28,820 nt of DNA from DASQVO01 sp035640715 (GTDB lineage Bacteria; Actinomycetota; Actinomycetes; Streptosporangiales; Streptosporangiaceae). The stretch is taken from contig DASQVO010000404.1 of assembly GCA_035640715.1 (NCBI GenBank), forward strand, positions 1-28,820, given 5' to 3'. The notes beneath the pieces were generated by a model. That model did no database searches, was not told the DNA's origin, and saw only the letters and a program-made list of their open reading frames with translations. Numbering within the stretch: position 1 is the first letter of the stretch; every line of letters begins with the position of its first letter. Positions 15,794-23,305 of this stretch are shown here, one piece after another. Position numbers and translations under genes: made by a program.

Positions 15794-17641
15794 TCAGGGC
15801 AAGGTCTCGCCCTTCCAGCGGACCCCGTTCAGGTCGGGGTCCGTCCACAGGGACAGTGCGAGCTTCGAGGGCGTGGGGTGACTTACGACCTTGCTGAGGT
15901 CGGCCCGCGGGCCGGCCGCGTAGGCGCAGATCGCGTAGTTGTGCCGCTCCGCGCAGATGATGACCACCTCGAAGGTGACCGGGTTGCCATTGGCGCTGGT
16001 GGCCACGGTCCGGAACGCCGCGCCGTAGCCGGTCTGGTAGCCGACGCTGGCGCCGGGCAGGACGTAGTCCGGGACCGCATTCGGTGCGTTGGCCTGCTGC
16101 AGCGTCGTGACGATCTCATTCGGGCTCTTGCCGTGGGCGGCCAGCCCGACGAAGAACAGCGTGCCATCCTCGGCCGGCGAGACCGGGCTGGTGAAGTCGA
16201 GCCGTAGCTGGCTAGGAGAGGACGAGGCAGCGGTCTGCGGCGGATTCTGGCTGAACACCGCGCTCGCCGGATACCACTGCACCGTCCAGCCCTCTGCACT
16301 GGTGTACAGGTGCGGCATGTGCACCGGCAGCGGGCCGAACGGCGCGAAACAGCTCAGTGACGTGCATGGCACCGTCGGTACCGGGGGCAGCACCGCGGCG
16401 ATCACCACCAGCGCGCCGGTGATCAGGGCCAGCCCGCTGATCAGCACGGCCAGGATCCGGCGGTGACCAAGCTGGCGGTCGCCCGCCAGCGTCGTTGCCC
16501 CTTCGGCCACCCCGCACATCGGGCAGAATGGCATCGCCGGGACGACCCGCCGACAGTGCGGGCAGACCCGGGGCGGCCCGATCTGTACCTCCCGGTGCTC
16601 GTGCAGCAGCAGATGATGCAGGCCGATGCGCAGTACCAGCAGTGCGGCGGCCGCCGCGGCCAGGTGCACGATCAGCAGCACGGCATCCGGCAGGACAGCA
16701 GCGTCGGCCAGCCCCAGCGCGGCCTGTACCACCAGCGCCACGGCCAGGGCCAGCAGCGGAGACGTGAGCCAGCGGCCGCCGGCCACCGAGCGGCTTCCCC
16801 GGCGGTGCCACAGCGCCGCGCCCACGTAGCCGGTGGCGGCCGCGGCGACCAGCGGGCCGCTTATCCCCCGGATGACCGCCTCGGTGAGTGTAGCCAGCGC
16901 GGAGGAGCCCGTGACCAGGTTCCCGTTGCGCAGCAGCGGCGTCATCTCGGTGAGCGTGGCCGCCATGGTCAGGCCGAGCGCTCCGGCGGCGCCCGCCGTG
17001 AAGCCATCGAGCGCACCGTTTCGGGCGGCCCGCCACAGCCGCGTGATGACAACCGGCACCAGCATGAGCAACTGCCCGATCGCCGGGATGGCCACCGCAG
17101 ACCAGAGCACTCCCGCGCCGGCCAGCGATACGGCATAACCGGGCAGCAGCGAACTGGCGACGACCGGGCCGGATATCAGACCCCAGGCGACCCCGAGCGC
17201 CGCTCCCGCCACGAAGATGATGGCCGTGGGCGCCACGAAACCCGCCTCAAGCGGGTCGATCTCGTACACGTAGAGCAGGAACAGCAGTGGCACTGCCACA
17301 GCGCTGAGTGCGATCACTGGGGCCTGGAGCCCGGCCACAGCCATGATCACCAGCACGATGGCAACCAGGCCGAACGCCACCCTGAAGGCGGGCCGGGACC
17401 GGCCGGCCAGCCGGGGGAACAGCGAACTGACCACGGCGAGGCGGAACATCCCCTCGTCGGGGAACGCGGAGTACGCGTGGGTGCGGGCAGCGGCCCCCTT
17501 GCCCCGCTCGGCGGCCAGATGCGCGCCGCACGCGCCACAGAAAGGCGCGTCCGGGACCGTGTTACCGCAATGCGGGCAGGTGGTCATCCGGAAGCTGCTG
17601 GCATCTTCGCCTGCCTGGCCAGCGTCGGCTGGGCTGGTCAT
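15794..17641 (-). CDS. Zinc-ribbon membrane protein resembling a catalytically dead PrsW
   Basis: This protein has 615 residues. Two zinc ribbons are visible: CPHCGNTVPDAPFCGACG (Cys22, 25, 35, 38) and, near residue 360, CPHCRRVVPAMPFCPMCG. Between them lie about eight membrane helices whose order resembles the PrsW protease family: LLYVYEIDPLEAGF, ARNGALDGFTAGAAGALG near residue 213, and IRGISGPLVAAAATGYVGAAL. The EExxK element and the catalytic His expected in PrsW are not there (AIPAIGQLLMLVPVVI and GPLVAAA instead). After a final helix near residue 400, about 190 residues with four Cys should lie outside. ATG 17641 is 3 bp after the S53 protease stop; ATG 17587 (MTTCPHC) is a possible shorter start. 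A membrane sensor or scaffold role is plausible. The PrsW relation is my inference. Confidence 0.75.
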   Translation of the reverse strand: MTSPADAGQAGEDASSFRMTTCPHCGNTVPDAPFCGACGAHLAAERGKGAAARTHAYSAFPDEGMFRLAVVSSLFPRLAGRSRPAFRVAFGLVAIVLVIMAVAGLQAPVIALSAVAVPLLFLLYVYEIDPLEAGFVAPTAIIFVAGAALGVAWGLISGPVVASSLLPGYAVSLAGAGVLWSAVAIPAIGQLLMLVPVVITRLWRAARNGALDGFTAGAAGALGLTMAATLTEMTPLLRNGNLVTGSSALATLTEAVIRGISGPLVAAAATGYVGAALWHRRGSRSVAGGRWLTSPLLALAVALVVQAALGLADAAVLPDAVLLIVHLAAAAAALLVLRIGLHHLLLHEHREVQIGPPRVCPHCRRVVPAMPFCPMCGVAEGATTLAGDRQLGHRRILAVLISGLALITGALVVIAAVLPPVPTVPCTSLSCFAPFGPLPVHMPHLYTSAEGWTVQWYPASAVFSQNPPQTAASSSPSQLRLDFTSPVSPAEDGTLFFVGLAAHGKSPNEIVTTLQQANAPNAVPDYVLPGASVGYQTGYGAAFRTVATSANGNPVTFEVVIICAERHNYAICAYAAGPRADLSKVVSHPTPSKLALSLWTDPDLNGVRWKGETLP

Positions 17642-17644
17642 CGG

Positions 17645-19366
17645 TCAGGACCGCCCGGCGAGCGGCGCGAGGTCGCGGGTCAGGTTCCACGCGTCAGGAG
17701 TACCGATTCCGGTGACCATGTCATAGCCCGGTCCCGCCGGGTAGAAGTCGTTCGTACCTACCGTGACGTCGTGGAACGGCGGGAACCGCGGCGAGCCCTG
17801 GGCGAGCCGGTACAGCAGCGGGTTGACGAAGCCGACCGGGCGGTCGCCGTGGGACCGGAGGTAGGTATCCATCAGGGAGGTCAGCGCTGCCCAGACCGGG
17901 GTCGCCAGCGAGGTCCCGCCGACGGTGACCCACGCACCCTTGACCCGGACCGCCGCCCCGGTGGCCGTCGCCGCGTCCGCGGACACGTCGGGCACTTCCC
18001 GGCAGTATCCCGCGGGGTTGCCGCACACCGCGCCGTCCGAGTACGAGCTGTCCACTCCCGGGGCCCGCTGCCATGGCGGCTGGGTGAACAATGTGGACTG
18101 GCCGCCGGTGGACCCCAGGGATAGCAGCGGCTCCGTCCAGGTTGTCTCTCCCAGGTACTGCCCGGCCGTGGTCAGCGCCAGTGTCGTGCCGCCCACGCTG
18201 GTCACCCGCGGGAGGTCACCGGGAAACGAGACGCCCTCGGCGGGGATCCGCGGATCCTGCCGGCTGGCCGCGAGGCATTCCATCCCGCCGGAGTCGCCGC
18301 TGGCCACGAAGGCCGAGGTTCCGGCCTGCTCCGCTGCGCTGACCGCGTTGTTCACCGCGGCTGCGTCGGTGGGCGAGAAGAGGTCCTCACACTGGCCGAG
18401 GCTCACGCTCCAGATCGCGCCCGGGTAGTCCTGGGCGACCTTAGAGAACGCCTGCTGGAACTGGGACGCGGCCGAGGAGTTCTTGCCGCCAAAGGCGGTG
18501 AGGTTCACGTAGACGAGGGTCGCGGCGGGGGCGATGGCATGCGCCACCTCGAGGTCCATGTCGCTCTCGCCCTGCACCTTCAGGTTGAGCGGGCCGAGGT
18601 GCGGGAGCGGGTCAGTGAAGGCCGGCAGCCCGAACCTGGCGGCGTACGCCGCCAGGTCGGCGGCTGAATAGCCATCTACCTCGAAAAATACGATGGTTTC
18701 GCCCCTGCCCACTTCACCGCTGTCCCACAGCGGCCGGATGCCGTAGGAGTCTGCGAAGCCGCCGGGCGTAAGCCCGCCCACCGGAACGCCGCCTTCCGGG
18801 CGCACCGGGCCCGGAACGCCGGGATGCACGTGCCCCAGCGACGTGATCCGGCCCAGCGCCACGACCTCGCCGCTGAGTGCCGCGGGGATGCTGCCCGCCC
18901 GCCTGGACGCGTAGAAGGTGCCCGGATTGCCGGGGAGCCGGAAATCGTCGATGCGGGTGCGCAGCGCCCGGCCGAGGACCACCGGCGATCCCGCCAGCAG
19001 TGCCGTCGGCTGGCCAGTGAACCAGGTGGCCCGCAGCCCGCAGCGCGCCGCCCAGCCCAGCAGCGCCTGCGGGCGGCGCGCCGTGCGCAGGGCCACCAGC
19101 ACGTTCGCGGTGGCCGCCCGGCTTGGCCCGAGATCATCGGCCCTGGCCAGCAGGCTCTCCCACAGTGATCCACCGCCCGCCGTCATGCCCTGGCCACCCC
19201 CATAGCCAGACCCGGCATGGTGGGCGCCGGCCGGGGCCACCGTCGCGGCAGCACGGCGGGCGGGAGCGGCACCGGCCGCCGGTATGGCGCTTACGCACAG
19301 CCCGGCGACGGCCAGCGACGTGATCATCCGGATCACTCCACCTGTCCGTGCTGCCACCAGTCGCAC
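17645..19366 (-). CDS. Secreted S53 (sedolisin/kumamolisin-type) serine-carboxyl peptidase
   Basis: This protein has 573 residues. A signal peptide (ITSLAVAGLCVSAIPAAGAA) is followed by a propeptide of about 170 residues and a subtilisin-fold catalytic domain. Catalytic residues are the Glu and Asp of GESDMDLEVAHAIAP near residue 267, the oxyanion Asp of ASGDSGG near 357, and the nucleophile Ser of VGGTSLATPVWAAL near 484. The Ca2+ site is in the C-terminal DVTVGTNDFYPAGPGYDMVTG. The enzyme should be an acid-active endopeptidase released outside after self-cleavage of the propeptide. GTG 19366 gives a basic n-region; GTG 19336 or ATG 19327, which has GGTGGAG 8 nt upstream, are alternatives. 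It is the first gene of a two-gene operon with the zinc-ribbon membrane protein. Confidence 0.93.
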   Translation of the reverse strand: MRLVAARTGGVIRMITSLAVAGLCVSAIPAAGAAPARRAAATVAPAGAHHAGSGYGGGQGMTAGGGSLWESLLARADDLGPSRAATANVLVALRTARRPQALLGWAARCGLRATWFTGQPTALLAGSPVVLGRALRTRIDDFRLPGNPGTFYASRRAGSIPAALSGEVVALGRITSLGHVHPGVPGPVRPEGGVPVGGLTPGGFADSYGIRPLWDSGEVGRGETIVFFEVDGYSAADLAAYAARFGLPAFTDPLPHLGPLNLKVQGESDMDLEVAHAIAPAATLVYVNLTAFGGKNSSAASQFQQAFSKVAQDYPGAIWSVSLGQCEDLFSPTDAAAVNNAVSAAEQAGTSAFVASGDSGGMECLAASRQDPRIPAEGVSFPGDLPRVTSVGGTTLALTTAGQYLGETTWTEPLLSLGSTGGQSTLFTQPPWQRAPGVDSSYSDGAVCGNPAGYCREVPDVSADAATATGAAVRVKGAWVTVGGTSLATPVWAALTSLMDTYLRSHGDRPVGFVNPLLYRLAQGSPRFPPFHDVTVGTNDFYPAGPGYDMVTGIGTPDAWNLTRDLAPLAGRS

Positions 19367-19518
19367 CCCCGCGACGGATGATCGTGCCTGGCCCTGGCAG
19401 GCCAGGTGCTCGCTTCCGGCAGATTCTCCGGAATATACGCCGGCGGCTCACGGCCCTGTATCCCCTGATCAGGCAGTTCGCCGGCTGCTCCCCCACGTGC
19501 CCCGGCTCTTGGCGGCGG

Positions 19519-20226
19519 TCACGATGCCGCCGACCGCGTCGCATACAGGTGGTGCACGATCCCGGCCAGCCCGGTGTCCCGCCAGAGCAGGTAGCCGAGT
19601 CCGGCGAGCAGCAGCGTGGAGACGATCCAGTGCTCGGCGAACTTGCCGGTGGTGATCTGGAGCCGGCGGGGCAGCAGGTGGAACTTGTGGCCGCTGACCG
19701 GCCAGGCGAGCGGGCAGCCGCCGTGGGTGAGCTCGTCTCCGGCGATGTGGCTGGCGGCGCCGAGCGCGATACACAACGGCACCAATGACAGCCCGGCATG
19801 CCAGTAGATGGCTGCCGCGGCGCCGGCCAGGCCGATGGCGTCGCCGTGGTGGCCGCCGATCCGCAGCGCCCGCACCCCGGCGGCCAGGATCAGGCCCAGG
19901 ATCACGCCGAGAACGATCTTCCCGGTCAGGGTCGTGGCGTAGTGCACTGCCGCCCAGGCGCCGAAGGTGAAGACGGCGAGGCCCAGCACGCTGTGCGTGC
20001 CCTTACGGTGGCCGCCGCTGATCTTGTGTATGACCCAGGAGAACGCGCCGGTGAAGAACCCGAACGTGCGGGAGATGGTAGAGCCGGGCTCGTCAATGTC
20101 GGGCAGGATCGCTGCGCCCGCGGTGAACACTGCGCCAGCGAGGAGGGCCGGCCCGGTGACGTGCAGCACCGGCGCGACCGCGGTGAAGGTGAAAGCACCG
20201 CTCAGAGCATGATCGCGACCCAGCAT
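19519..20226 (-). CDS. Metal-dependent hydrolase, YdjM-like membrane protein (PF04307)
   Basis: This 235-residue protein starts at ATG 20226, with AGAGGAAG 5 nt upstream. Family motifs are the N-terminal GRDHALSGA, AAILPDIDEPGSTISR near residue 45, GGHRKGTHSVLG near residue 70, and GDELTHGGCPLAWP near residue 165. These supply the conserved His/Asp ligands. Several hydrophobic segments (ALLAGAVFTAGAAIL, IVLGVILGLILAAGV, GLAGAAAAIYWHAGL, VSTLLLAGLGYLLW) indicate an integral membrane protein. Relatives are annotated as LexA-regulated inner-membrane hydrolases of unknown substrate; I see no SOS box here. It is monocistronic, with 152 bp to the next gene downstream (S53 protease). Confidence 0.9.
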   Translation of the reverse strand: MLGRDHALSGAFTFTAVAPVLHVTGPALLAGAVFTAGAAILPDIDEPGSTISRTFGFFTGAFSWVIHKISGGHRKGTHSVLGLAVFTFGAWAAVHYATTLTGKIVLGVILGLILAAGVRALRIGGHHGDAIGLAGAAAAIYWHAGLSLVPLCIALGAASHIAGDELTHGGCPLAWPVSGHKFHLLPRRLQITTGKFAEHWIVSTLLLAGLGYLLWRDTGLAGIVHHLYATRSAAS

Positions 20227-20451
20227 CAAGCTTCCTCTCTTGCCACATCATGCGGCCCAGTTCATCCGCCGATGGCGGCACGCTAACGGGCGGTCCGCCG
20301 TGCGACGCCGAGCGACACGCCTGTAGACGATGCCACATCCGCCCTAGCAGTGGGGCCATGCCACCTCGCCGAGGCCAGCGCCGGACGTCAAGATGCATGG
20401 CTCGTATGCGGCGTGCGTGCTTTGTGCGTGCACCGGGCTGGAAACGCAGAA

Positions 20452-20495
20452 AGCAGCGGCTTACCCGCACCGCAGTGCCGGGTAAAACCGCTGCT
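20452..20495 (-). terminator. Stem-loop terminator downstream of tRNA-Ser
   Basis: AGCAGCGG (20452-20459) pairs with CCGCTGCT (20488-20495), and TTACCC (20461-20466) pairs with GGGTAA (20480-20485) above a small internal loop. In the minus direction the hairpin begins 6 nt after the tRNA 3' end and is followed by TTTCTG, a short U-containing tail. Confidence 0.75.
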
Positions 20496-20501
20496 CAGGA
20501 G

Positions 20502-20591
20502 CGGAGGCTCGGGGATTTGAACCCCGGAAGGGCTGTAAACCCTAACCGCATTAGCAGTGCGGCGCCATAGACCGGACTAGGCGAAGCCTCC
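20502..20591 (-). tRNA. tRNA-Ser (GCT anticodon)
   Basis: This 90-nt gene reads on the minus strand. The acceptor arm is GGAGGCT paired with AGCCTCC, with G as discriminator. The anticodon arm is CCGCA-CTGCTAA-TGCGG with anticodon GCT, reading AGC/AGU. A long variable arm typical of class II serine tRNAs (TTAGGGTTTACAGCCCTT) is present, and the T arm is CGGGG-TTCAAAT-CCCCG. No CCA is encoded at the 3' end. It lies 75 bp downstream of the acyl-CoA ligase gene and has its own terminator. No attachment-site duplication of its 3' end was noticed elsewhere in the window. Confidence 0.96.
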
Positions 20592-20666
20592 AACCGACGA
20601 GCCAGGCAGCGACAGCATACCCGGGCCCGTCATGACGCGGGTTTAAGCGTATCCCCTGCGCCCGCG

Positions 20667-22310
20667 TCATCCAACCTGGATGACCTTGTACTCGCCGAGC
20701 GCGTAGGACTCCCTCATCTTCCGCTTGGAGAACTTGCCCACGCTGGTCTTCGGTACCTCGTCGATGAACGACCAGCGCTCGGGAAGCTGCCAGCGCGGCA
20801 CGCTGCCGGCCAGGTGGTCACGCAGTTGCTCGGCGGTAACGTCCGCGCCGTCGCGGACCACCACGGCTGCGAACGGCCGCTCGCTCCACTTGTCGTCCGG
20901 GACGCCGATGACCGCGGCTTCCAGCACGTCAGGATGGGCCATCAGGGCGTTCTCCAGCTCCATCGAGGAGATCCACTCGCCGCCGGATTTGATGACGTCC
21001 TTACTCCGGTCCGTGATCCGGATGTAGCCGAGCGGGTCGATGGTGCCGACGTCGCCGGTGCGCAGCCAGCCGTCATGGAACTTCAGCGGGTCGTCGTCCT
21101 TGTAATAGGCCCCGGTCACCCAGGGACCGCGCACCTCGATCTCGCCGACCGCCTCGCCGTCCATCGGGAGCACCGCGTCGCCGTCTCCGGTCAGCCGGGC
21201 CTCCACCGTGCAGAACACCCGCCCCGCGGCATCCCGGTACCGCCACGCGTCGGCGCCGGTGACACCGGCCGGCACGTTCGCCACACTGCCCAGGGGTGAG
21301 GTCTCCGTCATGCCCCAAGCCTGCACCAGCGTCACCCCGAGCTCGTCCTCATACGCCTTCATGAGGGAATGCGGCACGGCGGAGCCGCCGGCAATCACGA
21401 GGCGCAGCGAGGACAGGTCCCCGCCGTGTGTTCGGACATGCTGGAGCATGCCCTGCCAGATCGTCGGGACGCCGGCCGCCACGGTGAGTTTCTCGCTCTC
21501 GATCAGGTGCACCAGCGCAGCCGGCTGCATGTGCCGGTCCGGCATGACCGCGGTGGCACCGCTCAGCATGGCAGCGTAGGGGAACCCCCATGCGTTGGCG
21601 TGGAACATGGGCACGACAGGTAGCACACGATCCCGTTCGGAAACACCGAAGGCGTTCCCGAACGACGGGGCCATCGAATGCAGGTAGACCGACCGGTGGC
21701 TGTAGACCACGCCTTTTGGGTTCCCCGTTGTGCCGCTCGTGTAGCACATCGCGGCGGCCGAGCGCTCGTCGAGGACCGGCCAGTCGAATGCGTCGGCCTC
21801 GCCGGCCAGCAGGTCCTCGTACACGTGGACCTCACGGTCAGGCCCGGCTAGCGCCTCCGCCTGCGGCGGCGCCGAGCCGGGCGCGACGCCGGCGACGATC
21901 ACGTGCCGGATCGTCTTCGTGTGCGGCAGCACCTCGGCGAACAGCGGGATCAGGGACGCATCCACGATCACCACGGAGTCCTCCGCGTGGTTCGCGATAT
22001 AGCCGATCTGCGAGCCACCGAGGCGGATGTTGAGGGTGTGCAGCACCGCGCCCATCGACGGCACAGCGAGGTACGCCTCGAGGTGCTCCGCGTTGTTCCA
22101 CATGAATGTGGCCACCCGCTGATCACCGTCGATGCCGAGCCGGCGCAGGCCGTTGGCGAGCCGCGCGGCGCGACGGCCGACCTCGGCGTAGGTCCTGCGC
22201 CGGACGCTGTCCCCGGTGCTGGTCACGACCTCCTGGCCACCGAAGGCCGAGGTGCCGTACCGCATGATCGACGTGACGGTCAGCGGGACATCCATCATCG
22301 TGCTGCGCAC
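20667..22310 (-). CDS. Fatty-acid (medium/long-chain) acyl-CoA ligase, ANL superfamily
   Basis: This protein has 547 residues. GTG 22310 was chosen because AGGAGG lies about 6 nt upstream. Adenylation motifs appear in order: the P-loop AMCYTSGTTGNPKGVVYSH near residue 180, AWGMTETSPLG near 320, GWLRTGDVGTIDPLGYIRIT near 420, the hinge RSKDVIKSGGEWISS, and the catalytic Lys of TSVGKFSKRKMRE close to the C-terminus. It activates a carboxylic acid with ATP to acyl-AMP and then to acyl-CoA in the cytosol. The sequence style is closest to AlkK/FadD-type medium-chain ligases. It could feed the acyl-CoA dehydrogenase operon at the left end, although 17 kb separate them. The 111-bp gap after the sigma factor gene may hold its promoter. 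Confidence 0.93.
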   Translation of the reverse strand: MRSTMMDVPLTVTSIMRYGTSAFGGQEVVTSTGDSVRRRTYAEVGRRAARLANGLRRLGIDGDQRVATFMWNNAEHLEAYLAVPSMGAVLHTLNIRLGGSQIGYIANHAEDSVVIVDASLIPLFAEVLPHTKTIRHVIVAGVAPGSAPPQAEALAGPDREVHVYEDLLAGEADAFDWPVLDERSAAAMCYTSGTTGNPKGVVYSHRSVYLHSMAPSFGNAFGVSERDRVLPVVPMFHANAWGFPYAAMLSGATAVMPDRHMQPAALVHLIESEKLTVAAGVPTIWQGMLQHVRTHGGDLSSLRLVIAGGSAVPHSLMKAYEDELGVTLVQAWGMTETSPLGSVANVPAGVTGADAWRYRDAAGRVFCTVEARLTGDGDAVLPMDGEAVGEIEVRGPWVTGAYYKDDDPLKFHDGWLRTGDVGTIDPLGYIRITDRSKDVIKSGGEWISSMELENALMAHPDVLEAAVIGVPDDKWSERPFAAVVVRDGADVTAEQLRDHLAGSVPRWQLPERWSFIDEVPKTSVGKFSKRKMRESYALGEYKVIQVG

Positions 22311-22421
22311 GGCCCACCTCCTCGTGAGAAGCGCACCGCCCGGCCCGGGTGCGGCGCGCAACCGGCGTTATTGCGCTGATAGTCCCACAGAAGCTGCCAC
22401 TGCACCATGGCCCGGACGCGC

Positions 22422-23102
22422 TCACTGTACATGCGCATTTCCCCCGGACGGTTCGCCGCCGAAGTCCCCCGTCAGCTCGGCGTCGATCCGCAGCTTCGCC
22501 ACGGCGCGCGACACTGTGCTCTTGACCGTTCCCAGGCTCACCCCGAGCGCGTCGGCGATCTCCGGCTCGCTCATGTCCTCGTAGTACCTCAGCACCACCG
22601 CCGCGCGCATCCGCCGGGGCAGCCGGTCCACCGCTCTCCGTACGGTGTCCTGCAGAGCAGCGACGACTGCGTGGTCGGCCACCGCCTGATCAGGGATGTC
22701 ATCGGTCGGGTACTCCTCTACCCGGCGGCGCTGCCGCCACCACGAGATTTGGGTATTGACCATGGCCCGCCTGACGTACGCGTCGAGCGCGGCATAATCG
22801 TGGATCCTGCCCCAGGCCTGGTAGGTCTTGGCCAGGGTGGCCTGCAGCAGGTCTTCGGCATCCGCCTGGTTGCCGGTGAGCAGGGTGGCGGTCCGGAGCA
22901 ATGCGGGGCCGCGCGCGGTGACGTACTCGCGGAAGACCGCCTCATCATCCGGGCGGCAACTCGCATCGTCCTCGCGGCCGCTCTCCCCCTCGCCTGAACC
23001 TGCCGCGCCTGAACCTGCCGCGCCTGAGGGCGGCTCAACGCCTAGCCGGAGCCCAACATCTCGACACACCCGCCGGCCTGTGCGGCCGTCCCCCGTGCTC
23101 AT
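22422..23102 (-). CDS. RNA polymerase sigma factor, SigE family (ECF-like)
   Basis: This protein has 226 residues. The first ~60 are an unusual Gly/Ser/Ala/Glu-rich extension. Region 2 follows (FREYVTARGPALLRTATLLTG, then ADAEDLLQATLAKTYQAWGR). Region 4 is RLPRRMRAAVVLRYYEDMS and EPEIADALGVSLGTVKSTVSRA with its helix-turn-helix. The content matches the actinobacterial SigE70 group, stand-alone two-domain sigma factors. No anti-sigma gene is adjacent. It is divergent from the DPBB-like/MauE pair, and that 203-bp gap is a natural place for a promoter it recognises. ATG 23102 has AAGG only 1 nt away, so a start further inside is possible. A perfect inverted repeat sits 9 bp upstream. Confidence 0.9.
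   Translation of the reverse strand: MSTGDGRTGRRVCRDVGLRLGVEPPSGAAGSGAAGSGEGESGREDDASCRPDDEAVFREYVTARGPALLRTATLLTGNQADAEDLLQATLAKTYQAWGRIHDYAALDAYVRRAMVNTQISWWRQRRRVEEYPTDDIPDQAVADHAVVAALQDTVRRAVDRLPRRMRAAVVLRYYEDMSEPEIADALGVSLGTVKSTVSRAVAKLRIDAELTGDFGGEPSGGNAHVQ
22991..23027. repeat. 15-bp tandem repeat in the sigma-factor N-terminal extension
   Basis: CGCCTGAACCTGCCG occurs twice in perfect tandem (22991-23005 and 23006-23020), followed by a 7-base partial copy. On the coding strand it encodes repeated AAGSG units in a flexible, low-complexity segment before region 2. Confidence 0.85.
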
Positions 23103-23110
23103 GCCTTAAC

Positions 23111-23125
23111 ATTACTTAGAGTAAT
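23111..23125. promoter_or_regulatory. AT-rich perfect inverted repeat just upstream of the sigma gene
   Basis: ATTACT-TAG-AGTAAT has 6-bp arms and lies 9 bp before the ATG at 23102, covering the expected ribosome-site region. It is the most AT-rich palindrome of the surroundings and may be an operator that shuts off the sigma gene. Function is inferred. Confidence 0.45.
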
Positions 23126-23189
23126 CAGCTGAACACTTCTATTCCAGCGCCGTGTCGCCGGTAACGGACTTCGTGCCGGTTGCCCCAAC

Positions 23190-23210
23190 CTTTCGGATGC
23201 TCTTTCGGAT
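23190..23210. repeat. Direct repeat CTTTCGGAT, 12-bp period
   Basis: CTTTCGGAT occurs at 23190-23198 and 23202-23210 in the divergent region between the sigma factor and the DPBB-like gene. The spacing is close to one helical turn, so it might be a binding site for a regulator of the plus-strand operon. Confidence 0.4.
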
Positions 23211-23305
23211 CAGGCCCGGAAGTACCTCTGCGTAACCGTTCAAAAAAGGTCGCGGATCCGCTTGACGTGGACCACCGATGGTAAGCAAGGTCAAGGGAAC
23301 AGGCT

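Noticed and set aside
16463..18124. 553-codon plus-strand frame
   Set aside because: It is antisense to the zinc-ribbon protein and S53 protease genes, both with strong motifs; its Arg/Gly/Pro-rich composition is typical of a GC-rich shadow frame.
20502..20591. tRNA-Ser as an integration site for a mobile element
   Set aside because: No integrase gene and no duplicated tRNA 3' end were noticed in the window.
20617..20645. GC palindrome around GTCATGAC after the acyl-CoA ligase gene
   Set aside because: The stem is short and interrupted, with no U-tract; not convincing as a terminator.
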